This document shows positions 1 through 8,188 of a stretch of DNA of 64,000 bases, one piece after another. The notes under the pieces were generated by a model that was given only the letters and a program-made list of their open reading frames with translations, made no database searches and had not been told where the DNA came from. Source of the DNA: Nocardia crassostreae. GTDB lineage: Bacteria > Actinomycetota > Actinomycetes > Mycobacteriales > Mycobacteriaceae. The translations under genes were made by a program, and so were the position numbers. Position 1 is the first letter of the stretch, and each line of letters opens with the position of its first letter. The stretch lies in NCBI RefSeq assembly GCF_001613405.1, contig NZ_BDCH01000020.1:186001-250000 (forward strand). Direction: 5' to 3'.

Positions 1-378
1 GAAGATTTCCATGGTGTGGCTGATGTCGCTGAAGCCGTGTTCGGCGGCGATGGCGTCGGCCCAGGCTTCGACGGTGGGGCCTTCCACTTCGACGGTGCTG
101 CCGCAGTTGCGGCAGACCAGGTGATGGTGGTGGCCGGTGGAGCACTGGCGGTAGACGGATTCACCGGAGTCGGTGCGCAGGACGTCGACCATGCCTGCCT
201 CGGCGAGGGATTGCAGGGTGCGGTAGACCGTGGTCAGGCCGATGCCCTCACCGCGTTTGCGGAGTTCGTCGTGCAGCTCCTGCGCGGAGCGGAATTCGTC
301 GATGTCCGACAGTAGTGCGGAGATGGCGCTGCGCTGCCGGGTGCTGCGGACGCCCACGGTCTTCTCGGTGCTTCCCAC
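1..378 (-). CDS. zur: Zinc uptake regulator Zur (FurB-like), 3' end outside window
   Basis: Fur-family repressor, most likely the zinc sensor Zur. The 126 visible residues begin at a GTG (378-376) and run off the left edge, so the C-terminal tail is missing. The N-terminal winged helix contains the family signature GLTTVYRTLQSLAEAG (residues 47-62). The metal-binding part shows Cys79, a His83-86 cluster and Cys89-x2-Cys92. It lies 3 bp downstream of the smtB-like gene, so the two are co-transcribed. In mycobacteria smtB and furB/zur form the same zinc-responsive pair beside glyS, and that synteny is the main reason to choose Zur over Fur, since the metal is not proven by sequence. Confidence 0.88.
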   Translation of the reverse strand, partial: MGSTEKTVGVRSTRQRSAISALLSDIDEFRSAQELHDELRKRGEGIGLTTVYRTLQSLAEAGMVDVLRTDSGESVYRQCSTGHHHHLVCRNCGSTVEVEGPTVEAWADAIAAEHGFSDISHTMEIF

Positions 379-381
379 GGG

Positions 382-777
382 TCACCCTTCCTCGGCGTGG
401 GCGACGGCGTCGATCACGATATGCGCCAGGTGTTCGTCCACGAGTTCATAGATCACTTCACGGCCGGTGCGCTCGCCCCGCACCACGCCCGCCGACTTGA
501 GGATGCGCAGATGCTGGCTGATCAGCGGCTGCGTCACCCCGAGCGTATCGACCAGTTCGTGTACACAGCGCGGCGATTCGCGCAGCTGCAGCACAATGGC
601 GATGCGCACGGGCGCGGCTAGGGCGCGCAGCAATTCTCCCGCGGAATCGAGAATCGTGCGCGACGGCACCGCGGGCGGCATGGGCGACCGGTACGGGTAC
701 GGGTCGTGGGGGATCGCGGCCGGGGCCTCGGTCGCGACGCGGGAACGCCGCAAGGGTGCACCGCTGTCCGTGGTCAT
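382..777 (-). CDS. smtB: ArsR/SmtB-family zinc-responsive repressor
   Basis: A 131-residue ArsR/SmtB winged-helix repressor. The start ATG (777-775) has an AAGGAG ribosome site 9 nt upstream. The recognition helix region is ELVDTLGVTQPLISQHLR. The C-terminal helix carries Asp114-x-His116 and His127-x2-Glu130, which is the alpha-5 zinc site of SmtB/CzrA-type sensors (DxH-x10-HxxE), so zinc is the likely signal. A symmetrical operator lies inside its own promoter, so autoregulation is expected. It is co-transcribed with zur. The N-terminal 40 residues (Pro/Arg rich) are longer than in cyanobacterial SmtB, as is usual for actinobacterial members. Confidence 0.9.
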   Translation of the reverse strand: MTTDSGAPLRRSRVATEAPAAIPHDPYPYRSPMPPAVPSRTILDSAGELLRALAAPVRIAIVLQLRESPRCVHELVDTLGVTQPLISQHLRILKSAGVVRGERTGREVIYELVDEHLAHIVIDAVAHAEEG

Positions 778-809
778 CGAAACCAACTCCTTATTGGAAA
801 TCGATGCCA

Positions 810-839
810 AGTATCCGTATGCACAGGTGTGCATGTCAA
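810..839 (-). promoter_or_regulatory. Promoter with SmtB-type operator for smtB-zur
   Basis: On the minus strand TTGACA (839-834) and GATACT (815-810) are 18 bp apart and make a good sigma-70-like promoter for smtB. The spacer is almost filled by the inverted repeat ATGCACA-GG-TGTGCAT (819-834), perfect over 7+2+7 bases. An operator between -35 and -10 is typical of ArsR/SmtB autorepression. Binding by the adjacent SmtB is inferred. Confidence 0.72.
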
Positions 840-872
840 ATAGGCGCGCGGGAAAGGCGCGCGGCGAGCCGA

Positions 873-1814
873 TCAGCATCCGGATTCGGTGACGATCGGG
901 AGCGTCGGATCGAAGTACGACTCCGGCGTCCGAGTGTCCGGGGTTCCGTAGGAGCCGGGCGGATTGCTGTAGTTGGGGGCCGGGAAGCCCTCCTTGTTCA
1001 GGCCGCAGTTCACCGAGTAGGAGAAGCCGGTGGCGGTGCCGATCCACATGCCCTGCGAATCCTCGGTCCACTGCGCACCGTCGACCAGGAGGTATTCCAC
1101 CTGATGGCGGACTACCGACACGATGTCGAAGTACTCGGTCAGCTCCGGCGGATCGGCGGTATGGAAGGCGTAGGCGATCAAGTAGTCGGTGTGAACCACC
1201 AGGTCGTCCTCCGCATTGACCGACAGGGTCATCGACCCGGTAACCCGCGGCGTCACGGGCAGCAGGTCGTAATCGGGGTGGATCCGCTCCTGCAGCCACC
1301 ACGTCTTCTCCTCGTCCCCGGCGACGAGCAGCGGCCGGATATCTCGCGACACCTGGAGCGGCGCGAGCAGCCGCTGCGCCGGTTCGGCATCGTGGTACCT
1401 GATCGTGTACGCGTTCAGCCGCGACAGGATGATCAGCAGTTTCGCCCTGTCCAAGGCGAACGCGACCTGTTCGGCCGAGTACCGCCCGACCGCCGTCGCG
1501 GGCGGCGGCACGATCCCCGCCGCACCCTCCGGCCACCACGCCGCGGGCGAGCCGTTGAAAGGCTGGTCCAGATCGACCTTGGTGGTGCTCGCCACCGAAG
1601 TCGGCGGGGCGCTCGTCGTCGCCACGGTGGCCGTACCGGGCTCGTCGCCGCCCAGGCGCGGCAGCACCACCGCCGCCACGGCGAGCAGCGCCGCCACGCT
1701 GCCGACCACCGCAATGCTGATCAGGCGTTTCTTCCGCCGATGGGCTCGCAGCGCCTGCGTCTCGGCCGCCCGCGCCCAGGCGTCGTCGAATGGTTGGAAG
1801 GGAAAATTCTGCAT
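873..1814 (-). CDS. Membrane-anchored protein of unknown function
   Basis: A 313-residue protein not recognised as a named family. Residues 1-30 are cytosolic and basic at the end (HRRKKR). One hydrophobic segment at about 31-53 anchors the protein, followed by a Thr/Ser/Pro-rich linker (about 60-80) and an extracytoplasmic domain of about 230 residues. That domain is rich in Trp, Tyr and Asp and has two cysteines far apart (Cys265 region and the C-terminal residue). No catalytic motif is evident. It lies between smtB and glyS and reads away from glyS. A cell-envelope role is inferred only from topology. Confidence 0.75.
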   Translation of the reverse strand: MQNFPFQPFDDAWARAAETQALRAHRRKKRLISIAVVGSVAALLAVAAVVLPRLGGDEPGTATVATTSAPPTSVASTTKVDLDQPFNGSPAAWWPEGAAGIVPPPATAVGRYSAEQVAFALDRAKLLIILSRLNAYTIRYHDAEPAQRLLAPLQVSRDIRPLLVAGDEEKTWWLQERIHPDYDLLPVTPRVTGSMTLSVNAEDDLVVHTDYLIAYAFHTADPPELTEYFDIVSVVRHQVEYLLVDGAQWTEDSQGMWIGTATGFSYSVNCGLNKEGFPAPNYSNPPGSYGTPDTRTPESYFDPTLPIVTESGC

Positions 1815-2071
1815 GGCCGACCCCCGTCGGAACCTCGTCCCGCGCCGCCGCTACCGCGCGACGCCCTCCCCAGGCGGTCCGCGCTCGGCGGCCTGTGCCT
1901 TTTCACTATCCCCCAACCGAACCGAATGTACGGCTCGATTCGGGCCTTTCGGGCACGGCCGAATGTGATCCATGGCCCGCCTAGGCCGAGTGGGTGTAAA
2001 ACCCCTAGCACCGTGCAGATAGTCTTGACTTGATCCCTTGCAATCTTCCGGACCGGATGGAGATATCTCGA

Positions 2072-3463
2072 GTGGCACCCAAGTCGAAGGTGGACACCGT
2101 CGCCAACCTCGCCAAGCGCCGGGGCCTGGTGTACCCGAGCGGCGAGATCTACGGCGGCACACGGTCGGCGTGGGACTACGGGCCGCTGGGTGTCGAACTC
2201 AAGGAGAACATCAAGCGGCAGTGGTGGCGGTCCATGGTGACCAGCCGCGACGATGTGGTCGGCCTGGACTCCGCGATCATTCTGCCGCGCCCGGTGTGGG
2301 TGGCCTCGGGTCACGTCGCGGTGTTCAACGATCCGCTGGTGGAATGCCTCAACTGCCATAAGCGGCACCGGCAGGACCACCTGCAGGAGGCGTACGCCGA
2401 GAAGCACAAGATCGACGACCCGGACTCGGTCGCCATGGAGCTCATCGTGTGCCCGGACTGCGGCACCACGGGCAAGTGGACCGAGCCCAAGGACTTCAAC
2501 ATGATGCTGAAGACCTACCTGGGCCCGATCGAATCCGAAGAGGGCATGCACTACCTGCGCCCGGAGACCGCGCAGGGCATCTTCGTGAACTTCGACAATG
2601 TCGCCACCACCGCGCGCAAGAAGCCGCCGTTCGGCATCGCCCAGATCGGCAAGAGCTTCCGCAACGAGATCACGCCGGGCAACTTCATCTTCCGCACGCG
2701 CGAGTTCGAGCAGATGGAGATGGAGTTCTTCGTCAAGCCGGGCGAGGACGAGCAGTGGCATCAGTACTGGATCGACACGCGTATGGCCTGGTACACCGAC
2801 CTGGGCATCGATCCGGAGAACCTGCGGCTGTACGAGCATCCGAAGGAGAAGCTCTCGCACTACTCCACCCGCACGGTGGATATCGAGTACCGCTTCCAGT
2901 TCCAGGGTTCGGAGTGGGGTGAGCTGGAGGGCGTCGCCAACCGCACCGACTTCGACCTGAAGACCCATTCCGAGCATTCGGGCAAGGAGCTGGTCTACTT
3001 CGATCAGCAGTCCGGTGAGCGCTACACCCCGTACGTGATCGAGCCCGCGGCCGGTCTGACCCGCTCGCTCATGGCGTTCCTGGTGGATGCCTACACCGAG
3101 GACGAGGCGCCGAACGCCAAGGGTGTCATGGAGAAGCGTACGGTGCTGCGGCTGGATCGCCGCCTGGCCCCGGTGAAGGCTGCGGTGTTGCCGCTGTCGC
3201 GCAATGCGGATCTCTCGCCCAAGGCGAAGGATCTGGCCGCCACGCTGCGCAAGAACTGGAATGTCGAATTCGACGATGCGGGCGCGATCGGCCGCCGGTA
3301 CCGCCGTCAGGACGAGATCGGCACCCCGTTCTGCATCACCGTGGACTTCGACACGCTCGAAGATCACGCCGTCACGGTGCGTGAGCGGGATTCGATGGCC
3401 CAGGAGCGGATCGCTCTAGATCAAGTAGAGGGCTACCTGGCGGCCCGTCTCATCGGCGCCTGA
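2072..3463 (+). CDS. glyS: Glycyl-tRNA synthetase (homodimeric class II type)
   Basis: Charges tRNA-Gly in the cytosol. The 463-residue product has the whole single-chain class II GlyRS fold: N-terminal SGEIYGGTRSAWDYGPLG, zinc-knuckle cysteines CLNCHKRHRQDHL and CPDCG, motif 2 region GKSFRNEITPGNFIFRTREF, and motif 3 region GLTRSLMAF followed by the anticodon-binding domain. I choose GTG 2072 because GGAG ends 9 nt before it and the protein then starts like mycobacterial GlyS. ATG 2057 and ATG 2030 are in-frame alternatives without a good ribosome site. It is divergent from the smtB-zur side, as in mycobacteria, and a strong terminator follows. Confidence 0.96.
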   Translation: MAPKSKVDTVANLAKRRGLVYPSGEIYGGTRSAWDYGPLGVELKENIKRQWWRSMVTSRDDVVGLDSAIILPRPVWVASGHVAVFNDPLVECLNCHKRHRQDHLQEAYAEKHKIDDPDSVAMELIVCPDCGTTGKWTEPKDFNMMLKTYLGPIESEEGMHYLRPETAQGIFVNFDNVATTARKKPPFGIAQIGKSFRNEITPGNFIFRTREFEQMEMEFFVKPGEDEQWHQYWIDTRMAWYTDLGIDPENLRLYEHPKEKLSHYSTRTVDIEYRFQFQGSEWGELEGVANRTDFDLKTHSEHSGKELVYFDQQSGERYTPYVIEPAAGLTRSLMAFLVDAYTEDEAPNAKGVMEKRTVLRLDRRLAPVKAAVLPLSRNADLSPKAKDLAATLRKNWNVEFDDAGAIGRRYRRQDEIGTPFCITVDFDTLEDHAVTVRERDSMAQERIALDQVEGYLAARLIGA

Positions 3464-3497
3464 GAGCAGCCCTACAGCCGCCTGAGAGTAGGCATAT

Positions 3498-3532
3498 AGA
3501 AAAGACCGGTCAATGCCTGACCGGTCTTTTCT
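3498..3532 (+). terminator. Rho-independent terminator of glyS
   Basis: Perfect 15-bp stem AGAAAAGACCGGTCA / TGACCGGTCTTTTCT with a 5-nt loop, ending in TTTTCTTTATTT. The A-run on the left arm makes it usable in both directions. Confidence 0.9.
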
Positions 3533-3679
3533 TTATTTCGATGCCCCCGGAATTTGGGGCGCTATAGCGTAATTCAGGTATGGCACTACTCGTGTTAACG
3601 ACCCATGACCGGCGCACTATGGAATAGATGTATGGGCAACGGCGCTCTTCGCTGTTGCTCGATTCTGCCGAGGTGAGTC

Positions 3680-4393
3680 ATGAGCGAGCGTGTTACTGGC
3701 CCCCGCTCGGGGCTGCAATGGGTCTCATTGGGGGACACCGGATCATCTTGTCCAGCCGCTAGGTCGACGGTAGCGGCTTTTCGATCTTGGGCCGAATCTT
3801 TTCTGACCCAGCCCAGTGATGAACTGGGCCGAGACGGGCCCGTATGCCCGTATGTCCGACCGTCCATGCGGCGTGATCTGCTCTGGCTGGCGCAGGTCCC
3901 GGCCGCGGAGCCACGACCGATGTGGGTTCGGGCGATCATCAAGGACGCACTGGAGGTGTATCCCGAACTGCCTACGGGGAACGGCAGTTCCACCTCCGTA
4001 CTGCGTGCATTGATCACGGTGTTCCCGAACCTTACCGACTATTCACTCATCGATGAGATCCACGAGGAATTCAAGACCAAATTCGTGGAACAGGGAACGA
4101 TGCTCGGGCAATTTTACCCGGGATGTGATCAGCCGGGCTTGTGGAACAAGGATTTTCGGCTATTGGACGCGCCGCTGCCGATGCTGGTGGTGCGTTCGAT
4201 GATGACAACCGATTTCCCGTTCCTGCTCGGTAAGCCGGAATGGATGAACGCCTATGTGCGTAAGTTCGCACCCATGGTGCCCGCGCATGTACGGGCGGTC
4301 ATGGTGGGGCGCTTGACGTCTCGGCCCGACATCTGGGTTCCGGCGTACGAGGAACAGCCCGAAGACGAATCCTGTACGCCCGCATCCCGGTGA
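3680..4393 (+). CDS. Small NRPS-associated protein of unknown function (DUF6875-like?)
   Basis: A 237-residue protein starting at ATG 3680, with a GAGG box about 7 nt upstream. It ends 6 bp before the NRPS start, so the two are almost certainly one operon. Recognisable segments are SDELGRDGPVCPYVRPSMRRDLLWL (a Gly-Pro-Val-Cys-Pro core) near residues 46-70 and the Pro/Trp-rich half around FYPGCDQPGLWNKDF. I associate this pattern with small uncharacterised actinobacterial proteins next to NRPS genes (possibly DUF6875), but this is from memory and unchecked. There is no signal peptide or membrane helix. The first 40 residues are less conserved-looking, so a later start is possible. It is not an MbtH protein. 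Confidence 0.7.
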   Translation: MSERVTGPRSGLQWVSLGDTGSSCPAARSTVAAFRSWAESFLTQPSDELGRDGPVCPYVRPSMRRDLLWLAQVPAAEPRPMWVRAIIKDALEVYPELPTGNGSSTSVLRALITVFPNLTDYSLIDEIHEEFKTKFVEQGTMLGQFYPGCDQPGLWNKDFRLLDAPLPMLVVRSMMTTDFPFLLGKPEWMNAYVRKFAPMVPAHVRAVMVGRLTSRPDIWVPAYEEQPEDESCTPASR

Positions 4394-4399
4394 GGAACC

Positions 4400-7300
4400 A
4401 TGACGCGCGAACTAGCGGCGGAACAGACCGCCACCGTATTTCCGCTGTCCCCGGCTCAGCTGGGGATGTGGTACGCGCAGCAGCTGGATCCGAGCGTGCC
4501 GCTCTCGGAGGCCCAGTACATCGAGATGCGCGGGCCGCTGGATCTGGCGGCGCTGCGCCGTGCCGGGGGGATCGCCGGGCGTGAATTCGGTTCCGGCGTA
4601 CTGCGGCTGGTGGATATCGACGATCGGCCGTACCAAGTGGTCGATCCGAATATCGAACCGGCGGTGGGTTACCTCGACTTCGGTGACCGGGCCGATCCGG
4701 TGGCCGAGGACCTCGAATGGATGCGCGCCGACGTGGCCGTGCCCATCGATCTGACCGGTACCGGCACCGGGCTGTCCACGGTGCTCCGCGTCGGCGCGGA
4801 CCACCACCTCTGGTACACCCGCGGGCACCACATCCTCATCGACGGATACGGCTCGGTGACCATGCTCCACCGGGTCGCGGAGCTCTACAACGCCGCCGTC
4901 CGCGGGGAGCCGGCCCCGCCGGGCACCGCGTCCTCGTTGCTCGAGGTGCACGAGGCCGAGATGGCGTACCGCGAATCGAGCCGCTTCACCACCGACCAGC
5001 GCTACTGGAACGAGATCACCGCGGGCATGCCCGACCGTTGCAGCCTGGTCTCGGCCACCGCTCCCGCCCGAGCCCTGGCCCGGGAGGCCCGCGCCCAACT
5101 GCCCGAACGGACCGCCACGCGCCTGGAGAGCGCGGCGCGCCGCTTCGACACCAGTTCGGCCACCGTGGTCATGGCCGCCGTGGCCCTCTACTACGCCCGC
5201 CTCACCGCCACCGAGGACGTGGTCCTGAGCCTGCCGGTCTCCGGCCGCACCACCGCCATGCTGCGCCGCTCCGGCGGCATGATCGCCAATGTGGTGCCGC
5301 TGCGGGTGCGGGTCCCGCGGGACGGACACGTCGGCGAGGTCCTGGACGCCGTGCGAGTAGCGGCCTCGGGCGCCCTGCGCCACCAGCGATTCCGCCACGA
5401 GGACATGCGTGCGGATGCCTCCGTCCAGCCGGGATTCGCTGCGGTGGAGACGATCCCGGGCGCGAGCGACGCGGCCGGTCCGGTGGACACCGCGGGATCG
5501 GCCGGTTCCGATGTGCGCCCCGGCGCGGCGGGCCCGGCGACGTCCGATGTCGCGGGCGGGCCGGAGTTCGGGCGGGGGCTGGTGGGGCCGGTCATCAACA
5601 TCATGTTGTTCCCGGCGGGGATCGATTTCGCGGGGCTGGACTCGAGCCTGAACGTGGTGACGTCGGGGCCGATCGAGGATTTGTTCGTCAACTTCTACCA
5701 GCACGGGGCGAATGCGCCGATCCATGTGGATTTCGCGGCGAATCCCCGGCTCTACGAAGAGGATTCGCTCGGCAGGCACCATCGGCGATTCCTGACGGTG
5801 TTGGAGTCGCTGCTGTCGGCCGAGGCCGATACTCCGCTTGCGGAGCTGGAGTACTGCACCGAGGACGAGAGGCCGCTGCTCGCGGGGGCGCATGGATCGT
5901 TCGCGCTGGAACCGCTGTTGCTGCCCGAGCTCTTGGCCTACGGTCGGCGGTTGGGCGGAGCGGATGGTGTCGCGGTGGTCTGCGGCCGTCGGCAGCTGAG
6001 CTACGGCGAGCTCGATGCGCTCTCGAACGACTTGGCGCGCACGCTGTTGCGCACCAGCGGGCCCGGCTCGACCGTGGTCGGTCCGGAATCCGCTGTACTG
6101 CTGGCGCTTCTGCGTTCCATCGAGGCCATGGTGGCGCTGTGGGCGGTGGCCAAGACGGACGCGGCCTTCATGCCGATCGGTGCCGGAATGCCCGGTGACC
6201 GGATGGAACGCATTGCCGCCGAATGCGGGGCGCGGATCGGGCTGACATTCGAGAAGTCCGTCGCCGATCTGCCCGGGTCGGTGCGGTGGATCACGCTCGA
6301 CGGCTTGCTCGAGGTCGCCGCGGACGTGCTGGACGCGCCGCTGTCGCCGCAGGAGCTGAACGGCGTTGCTCGCATCGAGAATCCGGCCTACATCGTGTTC
6401 ACCTCCGGTTCCACGGGTGTGCCCAAGGGCGTGGTGGCAACCCATGCCGGTCTGCTGGCGCTGACCAATGCCATTACCGATGCCTACTTCGTAACAACCG
6501 AATCGCAAGTGTTGCAGTGCCTGAACCCGAGTTTCGACGCGTCGGTGCTGGAGTGGCTGATGGCGTTCTCGAACGGCGCGACATTGGTTGTGGCGGACAC
6601 GGATCCGGTGCTGGGACCGGAACTGGCCAGACTGGTACGGGAATACGCGATCACACAGGTGTGCTCGACGCCCGCGGTGCTGTCGACGCTGGAACCGGAT
6701 GCGCTGGACGGTGTGCATGCGGTGTCCTCCGGCGGTGAGCCGACGCCGCCGGATATCGTGGCGCGCTTCGGGATCGGGCGGGCGCTGCTGAACTCCTATG
6801 GGCCCAGCGAGACCACCGTGGCCGTCACGCATACGGAGGGCCTGGTGCCGGGGGAGAACGCCGGTCTCGGCGATCCGATCGCGGGCGCGGGAATGCTGGT
6901 GCTGGATCGTTGGCTGCGGCCGGTGCCGACCGGCGTCGCCGGAGAGCTGTACGTGACCGGCCCGGGTGTGGCGCGCGGATACGTCGGGCGTCCGGGCCTG
7001 ACCGCCGAGCGGTTCGTGCCCGCGCTCTGGGGTCCGGCGGGCGCCCGCATGTATCGCACCGGTGATCTGGTGCGCTGGACCGAATCCGGTGTGCTCGAGT
7101 ACGTCGGGCGCGGGGACTTCCAGGTCAAGCTGCGCGGCATGCGCATCGAGCTCGGTGAGATCGACGCGGTGCTGAATGCCCATGCGGCCGTGGAGATCGC
7201 CGTGACGGTGGCCCGTCCCGGCCCGAGCGGCAATGCCATGCTGGCCGCCTATGTCGTACCGCACGCGGACGCCACTGTGAGCGAGGCCGACCTGCTCGAT

Positions 7301-8188
7301 CACGCGGCACGCCGCCTGCCCCCGTACATGGTCCCCGCCACGGTCACTGTGCTCGGCGCGCTTCCGCTCACCGCCAATGGCAAGGTGGACCGGCGCGCGC
7401 TTCCGGAACCCGTTGTGACACAGCCGGTCCGGCAGCGCGAGGCATCCTCCGAGACCGAACGCACCCTGTGCGCCCTCTTCGCCGAGATCCTCGGCACCCC
7501 CGATGTCGGCCCCGATACCTCGTTCTTCGCCCTCGGCGGCGATTCGATCATGGCCATTACCCTGGTCTCGCGCGCTCGCGCGGCGGGGCTCGTCTTCTCG
7601 GCCTGCGAGGTGTTCGAACACCGCACGCCCGCCGCGCTGGCCGCCATTGCCGTCACCCCGGAGGACCACACCGAAAAGCTCCCCGAACTGCCGGGCGGCG
7701 GTATCGGCCGCTTGCCACTCACACCGATCGCGGCCTGGCTCCTGGCCCGCCCCGGGTGGGAGCATTTCGCCCAATCCATGGTTGTCCGCCTACCCGTCGG
7801 CATCGAACCGGATGCCTTGCGCCGCACCGTCCAAGCCCTCGTGGAACGCCACGACATGCTCCGCGCTCGCGTGGTCGACACCGACACCGGGACCGAACTC
7901 GAAGTCCCGCCACCGCATGTCGCCGATGCCGCGAGCCTCATCACCCGAATCGACTGGCCCACACGACCTGCTGCGGAAGCGCCGACCACCGGCGGTGGTT
8001 CAAGCGGCGAAACCGGCTCCCCCGACAGCGCAGGCCGGACCCGACACCATCGAGCGCGAACTGGAAGCGGCAGCCCACCGCCTCGATCCGCGCACCGGCC
8101 ACATGCTGGCACTGACCTGGCTCGACCTCGACCCCGGACCCACGACCCCGGGCCGCCTCCTGATCGCCGTCCACCGCCTGGCCTGTGA
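4400..8188 (+). CDS. NRPS part 1: C1-A1-T1 and start of E
   Basis: ATG 4400 follows GAGG. C1 (residues about 12-440) has HHILIDGYG at 143-151. Its N-terminus (FPLSPAQLGMWYAQQLDP) and His motif resemble EntF-type starter condensation domains that accept an acyl or aryl unit from another protein. A1 (about 520-1000) has FTSGSTGVPKG, NSYGPSETT, MYRTGDL and NGKVDRR. Substrate-pocket residues by hand alignment to GrsA (235-331) are D,A,L,S,V,S,S,V,A, with no match I can name; Asp235 indicates an alpha-amino acid. T1 has LGGDSIMA (Ser1049), the form usual before an epimerase. The E domain begins about residue 1095. The frame goes astray near 8019-8023; the residues after it are out-of-frame. Confidence 0.88.
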   Translation: MTRELAAEQTATVFPLSPAQLGMWYAQQLDPSVPLSEAQYIEMRGPLDLAALRRAGGIAGREFGSGVLRLVDIDDRPYQVVDPNIEPAVGYLDFGDRADPVAEDLEWMRADVAVPIDLTGTGTGLSTVLRVGADHHLWYTRGHHILIDGYGSVTMLHRVAELYNAAVRGEPAPPGTASSLLEVHEAEMAYRESSRFTTDQRYWNEITAGMPDRCSLVSATAPARALAREARAQLPERTATRLESAARRFDTSSATVVMAAVALYYARLTATEDVVLSLPVSGRTTAMLRRSGGMIANVVPLRVRVPRDGHVGEVLDAVRVAASGALRHQRFRHEDMRADASVQPGFAAVETIPGASDAAGPVDTAGSAGSDVRPGAAGPATSDVAGGPEFGRGLVGPVINIMLFPAGIDFAGLDSSLNVVTSGPIEDLFVNFYQHGANAPIHVDFAANPRLYEEDSLGRHHRRFLTVLESLLSAEADTPLAELEYCTEDERPLLAGAHGSFALEPLLLPELLAYGRRLGGADGVAVVCGRRQLSYGELDALSNDLARTLLRTSGPGSTVVGPESAVLLALLRSIEAMVALWAVAKTDAAFMPIGAGMPGDRMERIAAECGARIGLTFEKSVADLPGSVRWITLDGLLEVAADVLDAPLSPQELNGVARIENPAYIVFTSGSTGVPKGVVATHAGLLALTNAITDAYFVTTESQVLQCLNPSFDASVLEWLMAFSNGATLVVADTDPVLGPELARLVREYAITQVCSTPAVLSTLEPDALDGVHAVSSGGEPTPPDIVARFGIGRALLNSYGPSETTVAVTHTEGLVPGENAGLGDPIAGAGMLVLDRWLRPVPTGVAGELYVTGPGVARGYVGRPGLTAERFVPALWGPAGARMYRTGDLVRWTESGVLEYVGRGDFQVKLRGMRIELGEIDAVLNAHAAVEIAVTVARPGPSGNAMLAAYVVPHADATVSEADLLDHAARRLPPYMVPATVTVLGALPLTANGKVDRRALPEPVVTQPVRQREASSETERTLCALFAEILGTPDVGPDTSFFALGGDSIMAITLVSRARAAGLVFSACEVFEHRTPAALAAIAVTPEDHTEKLPELPGGGIGRLPLTPIAAWLLARPGWEHFAQSMVVRLPVGIEPDALRRTVQALVERHDMLRARVVDTDTGTELEVPPPHVADAASLITRIDWPTRPAAEAPTTGGGSSGETGSPDSAGRTRHHRARTGSGSPPPRSAHRPHAGTDLARPRPRTHDPGPPPDRRPPPGL

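Noticed and set aside
382..1539. 385-codon minus-strand frame covering smtB
   Set aside because: Only the last 131 codons are protein-like; the rest is the shadow of the membrane-anchored protein gene on the same strand.
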